DNA of 64,000 nucleotides from Euclidia mi (Eukaryota > Arthropoda > Insecta > Lepidoptera > Erebidae): the NCBI GenBank assembly GCA_944739405.2, contig OX123185.2, positions 6,011,840-6,075,839 of the forward strand, in the 5' to 3' direction. Shown in pieces: positions 21,742-34,090 of the stretch; positions within the stretch are counted from its first letter, which is position 1, and every line of letters begins with the position of its first letter. Below the pieces are notes generated by a model, which worked only from the letters and a program-made list of their open reading frames with translations, was not told the origin of the DNA and ran no database searches. A program made the position numbers and the translations under genes.

Positions 21742-24700
21742 AGATGCCAATCAATTATTTGTGGATCACACAAGGCGCTGTCTGTGGAACTATGGATCAA
21801 ACTTACAATACTCGACGCACTTTGAACGGCGAGGTGGCTGTTTAAACTACTACGTGAATATACTTGCAGATGCCAATCAACTATTTGTGGATCACACAAA
21901 GCGCTCTCTGTGGAACTATGGATCGAACTTACAATACTCGACGCACTTTGAACGGTGAGGTGGCAGTTTAAACTACTACGTGAATATACATGCAAATGCC
22001 AATCAACTATTTGTGGATCACATAAAGCGCTGTCTGTGGAACTATGGATCGAACTTACAATACTCGACGCATTTTGAACGGCGAGGTGGCTGTTTAAACT
22101 ACTACGTGAATATACATGCAAATGCCAATCAACTATTTGTGGATCACACAAAGCGCTGTTTGTGGAACTATGGATCGAACTTACAATACTCGACGCACTT
22201 TGAACGGTTAGGTGGCTGTTTAAACTACTACGTGAATATACTTGCAGATGCCAATCAACTATTTGTGGATCACACAAAGCGCTCTCTGTGGAACTATGGA
22301 TCGAACTTACAATACTCGACGCACTTTGAACGGCGAGGTGGCTGTTTAAACTACTACGTGAATATACATGCAAATGCCAATCAACTATTTGTGGATCACA
22401 CAAAGCGCTGTCTGTGGAACTATGGAACGAACTTACAATACTCGACGCACTTTGAACAGCGAGGTGGCTGTTTAAACTACTACGTGAATATACTTGCAGA
22501 TGCCAATCAACTATTTGTGGATCACATAAAGCGCTCTCTGTGGAACTATGGATCGAACTTACAATACTCGACGCACTTTGAACGGCGAGGTGGCTGTTTA
22601 AACTACTACGTGAATATACATGCAAATGCCAATCAACTATTTGTGGATCACACAAAGCGCTGTCTGTGGAACTATGGATCGAACTTACAATACTCGACGC
22701 ACTTTGAACGGTTAGGTGGCTGTTTAAACTACTACGTGAATATACTTGCAGATGCCAATCAACTATTTGTGGATCACACAAAGCGCTCTCTGTGGAACTA
22801 TGGATCGAACTTACAATACTCGACGCACTTTGAACGGCGAGGTGGCTGTTTAAACTACTACGTGAATATACATGCAAATGCCAATCAACTATTTGTGGAT
22901 CACACAAAGCGCTGTCTGTGGAACTATGGAACGAACTTACAATACTCGACGCACTTTGAACAGCGAGGTGGCTGTTTAAACTACTACGTGAATATACTTG
23001 CAGATGCCAATCAACTATTTGTGGATCACACAAAGCGCTGTCTGTGGAACTATGGATCGAACTTACAATACTCGACGCACTTTGAACGGCGAGGTGGCTG
23101 TTTAAACTACTACGTGAATATACTTGCAGATGCCAATCAACTATTTGTGGATCACACAAAGCGCTCTCTGTGGAACTATGGATCGAACTTACAATACTCG
23201 ACGCACTTTGAACGGCGAGGAGGCTGTTTAAACTACTACGTGAATATACTTGCAGATGCCAATCAACTATTTGTGGATCACACAAAGCGCTGTCTGTGGA
23301 ACTATGGATCGCACTTACAATACTCGACGCACTTTGAACGGCGAGGTGGCTGTTTAAACTACTACGCTGTCTGTGTAACTATGGATCGAACTTACAATAC
23401 TCGACGCACTTTGAACGGCGAGGTGGCTGTTTAAACTACAACGTGAATATACTTGCAGATGCCAATCAACTATTTGTGGATCACACAAAGCGCTCTCTGT
23501 GGAACTATGGATCGAACTTACAATACTCGACGCACTTTGAACGGCGAGGAGGCTGTTTAAACTACTACGTGAATATACTTGCAGATGCCAATCAACTATT
23601 TGTGGATCACACAAAGCGCTGTCTGTGGAACTATGGATCGAACTTACAATACTCGACGCACTTTGAACGGCGAGGAGGCTGTTTAAACTACTACGTGAAT
23701 ATACTTGCAGATGCCAATCAACTATTTGTGGATCACACAAAGCGCTCTCTGTGGAACTATGGATCGAACTTACAATACTCGACGCACGTTGAACGGCGAG
23801 GAGGCTGTTTAAACTACTACGTGAATATACTTGCAGATGCCAATCAACTATTTGTGGATCCCACAAAGCGCTGTCTTTGGAACTATGGATCGAACTTACA
23901 ATACTCGACGCACTTTGAACGGCGAGGTGGCTGTTAAAACTACTACGCTGTCTGTGGAACTATGGATCGAACTTACAATACTCGACGCACTTTGAACGGC
24001 GAGGTGGCTGTTTAAACTACTACGTGAATATACTTGCAGATGCCAATCAACTATTTGTGGATCACACAAAGCGCTGTCTGTGGAACTATGGATCGAACTT
24101 ACAATACTCGACGCACTTTGAACGGTGAGGTGGCTGTTTAAACTACTACGTGAAATACTTGCAGATGCCAATCAACTATTTGTGGATCACACAAAGCGCT
24201 GTCTGTGGAACTATGGATCGAACTTACAATACTCGACGCACTTTGAACGGTGAGGTGGCAGTTTAAACTACTACGTGAATATACTTGCAGATGCCAATCA
24301 ACTATTTGTGGATCACACAAAGCGCTCTCTGTGGAACTATGGATCGAACTTACAATACTCGACGCACTTTGAACGGCGAGGTGGCTGTTTAAACTACAAC
24401 GTGAATATACTTGCAGATGCCAATCAACTATTTGTGGATCACACAAAGCGCTGTCTGTGGAACTATGGATCGAACTTACAATACTCAACGCACTTTGAAC
24501 GGCGAGGTGGCTGTTTAAACTACTACGTGAATATACTTGCAGATGCCAATCAACTATTTGTGGATCACAAAGCGCTGTCTGTGGAACTATGGATCGAACT
24601 TACAATACTCGACGCACTTTGAACGGTGAGGTGGCTGTTTAAACTACTACGTGAATATACTTGCAGATGCCAATCAACTATTTGTGGATCACACAAAGCG

Positions 24701-27700
24701 CTCTCTGTGGAACTATGGATCGAACTTACAATACTCGACGCACTTTGAACGGCGAGGAGGCTGTTTAAACTACTACGTGAATATACTTGCAGATGCCAAT
24801 CAACTATTTGTGGATCACACAAAGCGCTGTCTGTGGAACTATGGATCGCACTTACAATACTCGACGCACTTTGAACGGCGAGGTGGCTGTTTAAACTACT
24901 ACGCTGTCAGTGGAACTATGGATCGAACTTACAATACTCGACGCACTTTGAACGGCGAGGTGGCTGTTTAAACTACTACGTGAATATACTTGCAGATGCC
25001 AATCAACTATTTGTGGATCACACAAAGCGCTGTCTGTGGAACTATGGATCGAACTTACAATACTCGACGCACTTTGAACGGCGAGGTGGCTGTTTAAACT
25101 ACTACGTGAATATACTTGCAGATGCCAATCAACTATTTGTCGATCACACAAAGCGCTCTCTGTGGAACTATGGATCGAACTTACAATACTCGACGCACTT
25201 TGAACGGCGAGGAGGCTGTTTAAACTACTACGTGAATATACTTGCAGATGCCAATCAACTATTTGTGGATCACACAAAGCGCTGTCTGTGGAACTATGGA
25301 TCGAACTTACAATACTCGACGCACTTTGAACGGCGAGGAGGCTGTTTAAACTACTACGTGAATATACTTGCAGATGCCAATCAACTATTTGTGGATCACA
25401 CAAAGCGCTGTCTGTGGAACTATGGATCGAACTTACAATACTCGACGCACTTTGAACGGCGAGGTGGCTAATATACTTGCAGATGCCAATCAACTATTTG
25501 TGGATCACACAAAGCGCTCTCTGTGGAACTATGGATCGAACTTACAATACTCGACGCACTTTGAACGGCGAGGAGGCTGTTTAAACTACTACGTGAATAT
25601 ACTTGCAGATGCCAATCAACTATTTGTGGATCCCACAAAGCGCTGTCTTTGGAACTATGGATCGAACTTACAATACTCGACGCACTTTGAACGGCGAGGT
25701 GGCTGTTTAAACTACTACGCTGTCTCTGGAACTATGGATCGAACTTACAATACTCGACGCACTTTGAACGGCGAGGTGGCTGTTTAAACTACTACGTGAA
25801 TATACTTGCAGATGCCAATCAACTATTTGTGGATCACACAAAGCGCTGTCTGTGGAACTGTGGATCGAACTTACAATACTCGACGCACTTTGAACGGCGA
25901 GGTGGCTGTTTAAACTACTACGTGAATATACTTGCAGATGCCAATCAACTATTTGTGGATCACACAAAGCGCTGTCTGTGGAACTATGGATCGAACTTAC
26001 AATACTCGACGCACTTTGAACGGCGAGGAGGCTGTTTAAACTACTACGTGAATATACTTGCAGATGCCAATCAACTATTTGTGGATCACACAAAGCGCTC
26101 TCTGTGGAACTATGGATCGAACTTACAATACTCGACGCACTGTGAACGGCGAGGAGGCTGTTTAAACTACTTCGTGAATATACTTGCAGATGCCAATCAA
26201 CTATTTGTGGATCCCACAAAGCGCTGTCTTTGGAACTATGGATCGAACTTACAATACTCGACGCACTTTGAACGGCGAGGTGGCTGTTTAAACTACTACG
26301 CTGTCTGTGGAACTATGGATCGAACTTACAATACTCGACGCACTTTGAACGGCGAGGTGGCTGTTTAAACTACTACGTGAATATACTTGCAGATGCCAAT
26401 CAACTATTTGTGGATCACACAAAGCGCTGTCTGTGGAACTATGGATCGAACTTACAATACTCGACGCACTTTGAACGGCGAGGTGGCTGTTTAAACTACT
26501 ACGTGAATATACTTGCAGATGCCAATCAACTATTTGTGGATCACACAAAGCGATGTCTGTGGAACTATGGATCGAACTTACAATACTCGACGCACTTTGA
26601 ACGGTGAGGTGGCAGTTTAAACTACTAAGTGAATATACTTGCAGATGCCAATCAACTATTTGTGGATCACACAAAGCGCTCTCTGTGGAACTATGGATCG
26701 AACTTACAATACTCGACGCACTTTGAACGGCGAGGTGGCTGTTTAAACTACTACGTGAATATACTTGCAGATGCCAATCAACTATTTGTGGATCACACAA
26801 AGCGCTGTCTGTGGAACTATGGATCGAACTTACAATACTCAACGCACTTTGAACGGCGAGGTGGCTGTTTAAACTACTACGTGAATATACTTGCAGATGC
26901 CAATCAACTATTTGTGGATCACAAAACGCTGTCTGTGGAACTATGGATCGAACTTACAATACTCGACGCACTTTGAACGGCGAGGTGGCTGTTTAAACTA
27001 CTACGTGAATATACTTGCAGATGCCAATCAACTATTTGTGGATCACACAAAGCGCTGTCTGTGGAACTATGGATCGAACTTACAATACTCGACGCACTTT
27101 GAACGGCGAGGTGGCTGTTTAAACTACTACGTGAATATACTTGCAGATGCCAATCAACTATTTGTGGATCACACAAAGCGCTCTCTGTGGAACTATGGAT
27201 CGAACTTACAATACTCGACGCACTTTGAACGGCGAGGAGGCTGTTTAAACTACTACGTGAATATACTTGCAGATGCCAATCAACTATTTGTGGATCACAC
27301 AAAGCGCTGTCTGTGGAACTATGGATCGCACTTACAATACTCGACGCACTTTGAACGGCGAGGTGGCTGTTTAAACTACTACGCTGTCTGTGGAACTATG
27401 GATCGAACTTACAATACTCGACGCACTTTGAACGGCGAGGTGGCTGTTTAAACTACTACGTGAATATACTTGCAGATGCCAATCAACTATTTGTGGATCA
27501 CACAAAGCGCTGTCTGTGGAACTATGGATCGAACTTACAATACTCGACGCACTTTGAACGGCGAGGTGGCTGTTTAAACTACTACGTGAATATACTTGCA
27601 GATGCCAATCAACTATTTGTCGAACACACAAAGCGCTCTCTGTGGAACTATGGATCGAACTTACAATACTCGACGCACTTTGAACGGCGAGGAGGCTGTT

Positions 27701-28660
27701 TAAACTACTACGTGAATATACTTGCAGATGCCAATCAACTATTTGTGGATCACACAAAGCGCTGTCTGTGGAACTATGGATCGAACTTACAATACTCGAC
27801 GCACTTTGAACGGCGAGGAGGCTGTTTAAACTACTACGTGAATATACTTGCAGATGCCAATCAACTATTTGTGGATCACACAAAGCGCTGTCTGTGGAAC
27901 TATGGATCGAACTTACAATACTCGACGCACTTTGAACGGCGAGGTGGCTAATATACTTGCAGATGCCAATCAACTATTTGTGGATCACACAAAGCGCTCT
28001 CTGTGGAACTATGGATCGAACTTACAATACTCGACGCACTTTGAACGGCGAGGAGGCTGTTTAAACTACTACGTGAATATACTTGCAGATGCCAATCAAC
28101 TATTTGTGGATCCCACAAAGCGCTGTCTTTGGAACTATGGATCGAACTTACAATACTCGACGCACTTTGAACGGCGAGGTGGCTGTTTAAACTACTACGC
28201 TGTCTCTGGAACTATGGATCGAACTTACAATACTCGACGCACTTTGAACGGCGAGGTGGCTGTTTAAACTACTACGTGAATATACTTGCAGATACCAATC
28301 AACTATTTGTGGATCACACAAAGCGCTGTCTGTGGAACTATGGATCGAACTTACAATACTCGACGCACTTTGAACGGCGAGGTGGCTGTTTAAACTACTA
28401 CGTGAATATACTTGCAGATGCCAATCAACTATTTGTCGATCACACAAAGCGCTCTCTGTGGAACTATGGATCGAACTTACAATACTCGACGCACTTTGAA
28501 CGGTGAGGTGGCTGTTTAAACTACTACGTGAATATACTTGCAGATGCCAATCAACTATTTGTGGATCACACAAAGCGCTGTCTGTGGAACTATGGATCGC
28601 ACTTACAATACTCGACGCACTTTGAACGGTGAGGTGGCTGTTTAAACTACTACGTGAACA
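21742..28660 (+). repeat. 126-bp minisatellite array, unit B, about 58 monomers
   Basis: Head-to-tail monomers of 126 bp (TACTTGCAGATGCCAATCAA, TTTGTGGATCACACAAAGCG, GGAACTATGGATCGAACTTA, CTTTGAACGGCGAGGTGGCT). Diagnostic variants are GCTGTCTG versus GCTCTCTG and CATGCAAAT versus CTTGCAGAT. Seven 77-bp monomers, each lacking the same 49 bp, lie near 23361, 23941, 24898, 25716, 26294, 27378 and 28196. Two 109-bp monomers lie near 25466 and 27946. The pattern repeats exactly 2480 bp apart from 24898, and 504 bp apart at 22207/22711. Since 126 is a multiple of 3, both strands stay open for long stretches (plus 21980-23434, minus 21711-23285). I regard these as by-products, not genes. Confidence 0.95.
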
Positions 28661-29436
28661 TTCTTGCAGTCAAAGTTAATAAATCATTATTATCTCGATA
28701 GATAGTAATTTTATAAAATATCAAATGACTATGGGTTATGAATATGTTTAGCTACTAATTATTTTGTTTCATTCTTTGTTGAACCGAGGTTTAAATATTT
28801 GATGTTTTTCTTAATTAAAGGCCTCTACAAATCCATTTTAAATTAAAATTATAGCTGATATGGTAGAACTTTGTAATCTATTATAATATCTATTAAAAAC
28901 CCCGAAGTCTTGATTGATTGAAAACAACAAATTTCTTTTTTTTTTGTATTTCTTCTCGATGTTAACTGCAAAGCGGGTTCTTTTATACGGCAATATTCTA
29001 CCACAGAAATCAATTAAATAAATGTTATTTGATGAGCGTACTATAACGTTAAGATTATGACAATCCATGATTTTTGTTTCATATATCTGGCAATATAATA
29101 ACTTACAATTAATTGTGATCTTTGAAACGTCGATCAGTGCATCTATTTCTATTATAAGAAGATAAATCATTCAATAAAGCGTTACAAAACTTGACAAACA
29201 GATCGGCAATATGTATTACCACACACATGACACGTCATCATTGCAAATCATAAACTAGCATTTATCCTGGAATACGGTTTATAGAACATTCTGGCAAAAG
29301 TCCAATATTTTATATGAAGCCTTGTTATGATTACTCCTATAAAAAAGTGCTAAGACCCGTCAAATCTTAATATATAAAATCATTGCGGTACTGACTGACT
29401 GACAGACACGTTACAGCCGAAACTACTGGTCATAAG

Positions 29437-30640
29437 AAGATGAAATTTAGCATATATGTTCCTTGAAGAGTGTAGGGTAGCACTAAGAAAGTATTTTTGG
29501 AAACTCCACCCCTAAGGGGGTGAAACTGGGGATCAAAGTTTGTACGAAACTTTTTATTCATTCAATGGATTGACTCCAAACTTTGTATATTAGTTCCTCA
29601 AACGACGATAGTGAATACTAAGAATTATTTTTCTAAAAATTCCTCCCCTAAGGGGGTAAGATAGGAGGTTAAAGTTTGCATGTAACTTTTTATCTCTCTA
29701 ATTGATTGACTTCAAACTTTGTATATTGGTTCCTCAAACGACGATGGTGAACACTAACTATTTGTTTTTTTTTTGAATTCCGATCCTCAGGGGGTAAGAT
29801 AGGAGTCAAAGTGTCTTACTTATTATTCCTTCAGTGGATTGACTTCAAACTTTGTACATTGGTTCCTCAAATGATAATAGTTAACACTAAGAATTACTTT
29901 TTTGTTAATTTCACCCCTAAGACGGTAAAATTGAGCGTCAAAGTTTGTACGTAACTTTTTATTCCTTTAATGGATTGACTTGAAACTTTGTATATTGGTT
30001 CCTCAAAAGATAATAGTGAACACTAAGAATTATTTTTTTGGAAATTCCACCCCTAAGAGGGTAAGATTGAGGGTAAACGTTTTTATGTAGCTTTTTATTC
30101 CTTTAATGGATTGACTTCAAACGTTGTATATTGGTTCCTCAAACGACGATGGTGAACACTATGAATTTGTTTATAAAAATTCCTACCCTCAGGGGGTAAG
30201 ATAGGGGTTCAAAGTGTGTATTAAACGAAACTTATTATTCCTTCAGTGGATTGACTTCAAACTTTGTATATTGGTTTCTTTAAGTATACTAAGGTCACCT
30301 AAGTAAACTAAAAGAAAATCTTTTTAGAATATCTTACCCTAAAGGAAAGGCGGCATTTGTATGAAACCATTTTATTCCTTCATTGGATTAACTTCAAACT
30401 TTGTATATAGGTTCCTCAAATGACGTTAGTTAACACCAAGAAAGGAGTTTTCGAAATCACTCCCCTATGGGGCTTAAGAAAGGGTGTCCCATTTTTTAAT
30501 ATAAAATTAACTTCAATGGATTCACTATAAACTTTGTATATCAGTTCCTCAAGTGACGTTAGTGAATTCACCACTAAAACGGGGAGTTAAAAAAGGGGTC
30601 CCAGTTTGTATGGAACTTTTAATTCCTTCACTTGATTTTT
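29437..30640 (+). repeat. Diverged ~136-bp minisatellite inside the Helitron
   Basis: Recurring phrases GGATTGACTTCAAACTTTGT and ATTGGTTCCTCAAACGACGA alternate with CACCCCTAAGGGGGTAAGAT, with a spacing of about 136 bp, roughly nine times. Copies differ substantially, so the array is older than the 126-bp satellite. Confidence 0.8.
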
Positions 30641-31221
30641 TTTCATCGTCCCTGATGTGCATTTAATTTTCACTAATTTAAATGTATGCGGCTGGCTCTC
30701 ATCTAAGCGCTCTTCATCTTCACTAACTAAATTATAGGATGGTGCTTTATATGACCAATAGATAAAATACTTAAAACCGTTATTTTGCTATTTTTATTTA
30801 TTTTAAGCAGGTAAGCACTTTTTATCAGTTATCTACTTTGTCCAACTGCTAATCCAGGGTTCTCTCATTTGTTTAACCTAAAATACTAAGAAAGAGTTTT
30901 TGAACTTGCGTAATTTATTTTACATTGTTTTACCATGTCGCTGAGATATACAAATGTATACTGCTACGGAATCCTTAACTAATTTAATTTTAACTAGCTC
31001 TTGCAAGCAGCTACGCCTAAATGAAATTTTCATAGTTTGTTCGAGAGGTTTTATTGAAACATTAGTAAAATACAAATCTAAATCGATTCAGCCATTTTTA
31101 AGATTACCCTGAATAAATAGACAGACAGAAAAACAATCTAAATAAATCATTGGGGTACTGGAAACGGGTTAGCAACAATATGCAATACAGTTATTTTGAG
31201 ATTACAGACACACAGTTTGTT

Positions 31222-31480
31222 TTTTTTTATAGTATCATGCCTGTATCCCCGCAGGGGTTATGGAGAGGTGTAATATTACACCCACATTTCGCCATGTTGC
31301 ATATTAGGTCCCACATAAAAGAGGGCGAACCTATTGCCGTTACCGGGCACATTGGCAGACTCCGTGCTGCTACTGAGAATTCGGCAAAACTCAGTAATAC
31401 TTTTGCCCGACCGGGAATCGAACCCGAGACCTCCCGTTTAGCAGACCCATACGCTATCCACTGTACCACGGAGGCAGTCA
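31222..31480 (-). mobile_element. SINE-1, near full length, minus strand
   Basis: The minus strand has GCCTCCGTGGTACAGTGGAT as head with A box and GGGTTCGATTCCCGG as B box. Its body is CCTCTTTTATGTGGGACCTA, and it ends CCCCTGCGGGGATACAGGC. Nested in the Helitron. Confidence 0.85.
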
Positions 31481-32721
31481 AATATTATTTATTTTATATA
31501 ATCTCTCTGTATATGAAATCCTTGTGTTACTGATTGACTGAGAGACATGCTACAGCCGAAACAACTGAGCGCAAGTAGATGAAATTTAGCATGACGTATG
31601 TTTTTTGAGGTGTGTAGGGGCGCACTAAGAGTAGATTTTTGGAAATTCCTCCCCTAAAGGAATTAAACTGGTTGGCAGAAGTCAGAGTTTGTGTAAAAAC
31701 TTTTATATTTTCAATGGAATCACTTCAATCTGTGTATATAAAGTCCTTGCGTTACTGACTGACTGACATACACATTACAGCCGAAATTACTGGGCGCAAG
31801 AAGGTTAAATTTAGCATGTATGTTCCTTGAGGAGGGTAGGGGTGTTTGTACAAAATATTTTATCTAATCGTAATTAACGCGTGCGAAGCAGCGGGCAAAA
31901 GCTAGTTCTATAATAAGACCCATCTATATATTCATGTATTTTAGCTGATGAAAGAAGAAATAAAAGAAATCCTTGGAGCTAGTAGAAAATCGTAATAAAA
32001 TATAATGTTTCTTATTCTGTTATTTGTGTTCTAACATTATCGAATGATCCTATGTGGAGATATTTTATATTAGAAGTAAATATTAAGAGAATAGCGTACG
32101 TGTTGTATTTTCCAAGAATTCATTGAACATTCTAGATTACTTCAAAAATAATAATATGTGTTACGCATCGTCATGATGCAAACTACTTAAAAATACAGCG
32201 ATATCAAAGTAACATGTATTTAAATGTTATTTTTGTTATTCTTATTTCTTTTTCTTGTTGTTGTTGTACTACTAACCCCTGAAATACAGGTAAGTCTATA
32301 AAATCTAAAAACAAAAGTGACTTATCTTTTCGTACTCGGACAGCTTCAGTTTGGTCTAAAGAAACACACTCACAATAAAACGTCTTTACTTTAACAAACA
32401 ACGTTTAGATCGGTCTTAGGCAAGCAATACTGTAATAAGATTGTATATTTCCTTTACAAACCAATCCGCCTTAACTAGCCAACATTTAACCTAATAATAT
32501 TTAAGATATAATACTCCGCAGTGATAACGACTATTGTGTTTCGTATTTATTCCGTTCTCCTTTTTCAAGGAGGATCAAAAGTCTTTGGGCTTTTGTCTGA
32601 GTCGCTACGAGGATTCATTGTAGTAGTGGCCTACTTATGGTGGCTGACCGCCCGGTCACTCACACTAACGCGGTTTTTTGTTTGACTTTGTAACCTGTGA
32701 TGGTTTTGTAGTGTGCTGAAT

Positions 32722-33108
32722 ATGTATGTGTTGGTGAGCTGTGTAGTTGAATATCATTTGTTTATGTGTGTGTTCTTGTTGTTTTTTCCCGCGGTGAATG
32801 TAGAGTGTATCTGCGAGTTGACCCTCTGCCGTACATGTACATTATTAACGGTCATGTACGCTGGGGATGATGTTTGCAATATGTGCCCGGATGAGAAAAC
32901 TTTCCGGAATTGGCTAATTGCCTTACGGCTCTTAATGGCATATCTCTCGGAAAACTATGAGTACATTCGTCGAAATGAAAGTGATAGCCACTTTGCTAAT
33001 TGTATTAGTTATGTATTATACGACTTGAGTAACTCAGAAGAAATCTTTATTTTTAATACCTTTGCTGTACATAACATTTTTCTAATAGCTTATTCTATTT
33101 ACGATTAG
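32722..33108 (+). CDS. Small cysteine-containing ORF of unknown family, unit B copy (128 aa)
   Basis: The only copy whose ATG (MYVLVSCVVE) is in frame with the shared core. Residues 1-27 are hydrophobic and signal-peptide-like, ending FFPAVNVE. The core has C29-x-C31, C36-x2-C39 and C52-x2-C55 (DDVCNMCPDE), possibly metal-binding. A helical-looking stretch FRNWLIALRLLMAYLSENYE and a hydrophobic C-terminus ending AYSIYD follow. I do not recognise the family. Core differences among A, B and C are few and mostly change the amino acid, so purifying selection is not evident. B has lost the block upstream that A and C retain, so it may lack its original promoter. It could be an old exon carried in the duplication rather than a working gene. 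Confidence 0.35.
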   Translation: MYVLVSCVVEYHLFMCVFLLFFPAVNVECICELTLCRTCTLLTVMYAGDDVCNMCPDEKTFRNWLIALRLLMAYLSENYEYIRRNESDSHFANCISYVLYDLSNSEEIFIFNTFAVHNIFLIAYSIYD

Positions 33109-33733
33109 TGTTTTGTATTAATGATACCCCATACAAAGAAGTGTAGTTTGCTTGTAATTTACACTATCCTACTTTAATTGATCCGTAGGCGAACAAAGAC
33201 GCACTAAAAACATACATTTCCATGGATACTTATAAACATAATTATGTAAAGTATCATTTTATTATCATTGGCACTATATTAATTCTAGGAATTACTTTTC
33301 AACGATGTGTATATTTTACCGAAAATTTGTTTTATGTATCAAGGTTTCTGATAGTTACGAGACGAATGTTGAAATAGTGTGTGGGAATTATAGACGCGAA
33401 TATTTCCCGTCTCGTACTACAAACTTAAGATATAGTTATTGACATAATGAAATTCTCATACACTTATACCTAACCTCCTTTCTATTATATAAGAAAGGTA
33501 TAAAATCAACCTATTAAATACCTATAAAACCTTAATACAGATTGTACCGTTATATAATTTTAAATGGAAATATAATAGTCCTGAATATTTGTAAAGCTAA
33601 TGGGCTGTAAAAACCCGAACAAGGCTTGTAACTTCTTTATTGTTTTCATGAACTGCCTTGTTTGTGAACCTTATTAACAGGAGTTCGTAATAGAGTAATT
33701 TTATGTACCCTAAGTATAAACCTTTTTAAGACG

Positions 33734-33946
33734 ATGTCACACCGACCGCAGCTGAGCGGCAGACAAACAGAGAAACAGGTAAAATGTATTTGTATAATGG
33801 ATATTATGTTTTTTGGCCTTTTTGTAGTATATTATTTTATTTCAGTAAAAACAGCTTATGCATTTTACAGCGACTGGCCGAACTTAACACGAGACAGGGA
33901 TGCCTGGCGGTCCAAGGAAGAGGCCTTACCCCAGCAGGCTAAATAA
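33734..33946 (+). other. Candidate exon-intron-exon segment, unit B copy
   Basis: ATG at 33734 (MSHRPQLSGRQTEKQ), donor at 33779, acceptor ending at 33845, then KTAYAFYSDWPNLTRD and a stop before CTAAATAAAA. The 67-bp intron would carry canonical GT...AG with an AT/T-rich acceptor. Read through, it gives 70 residues; spliced, it stops at once. Homologous segments lie at 14480-14730 and 55094-55330. Confidence 0.3.
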
Positions 33947-33980
33947 AAAAAAACTGCTCATATAAATTTGAATACGTGTA

Positions 33981-34090
33981 CATATTTTATTATTTTTTTA
34001 TTTATAGACTCACGCCTGTAATCCCCGAAGGGGTAGGCAGAGCTGTAAATTTTACACCCACATTTCGCCCTGAATTTTTAGGTCCCACGT
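33981..34090 (-). mobile_element. SINE-1 3' fragment, unit B
   Basis: Flanked by the 10-bp duplication AATACGTGTA (33971-33980, 34091-34100). The plus strand shows GACTCACGCCTGTAATCCCC and GAAGGGGTAGGCAGAG, the reverse of the SINE-1 tail. The same insertion is in C (55362-55467), while A has the empty site at 14753-14762. Confidence 0.9.

Larger units (their letters stand above)
29365..31905 (+). mobile_element. Non-autonomous Helitron, 2.5 kb, with internal minisatellite
   Basis: Begins TCTTAATATATAAAATCATT and ends GCGGGCAAAAGCTAG, inserted between A (29364) and T (31906). Units A and C show the empty site (GACCCGTCATATTC). It has no RepHel ORF. Inside are about nine diverged 136-bp repeats (29437-30640) and a minus-strand SINE-1 (31222-31480). 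Partial 5'-end copies with CTGACTGACTGAC also occur near 31530 and 31750. The 5' end matches that of the Helitron at 39377-41141, so they are one family. Confidence 0.85.

Noticed and set aside
21711..28506. Many long ORFs on both strands in the satellite, up to 524 codons
   Set aside because: They follow from a stop-free 126-bp monomer whose length is a multiple of 3, on both strands at once, and break at every 77- or 109-bp monomer. No sign of selection for protein.
21742..28660. Regularly spaced direct repeats, as in a CRISPR array
   Set aside because: No unique spacers: whole monomers repeat, and the window is clearly an animal genome with no cas genes.
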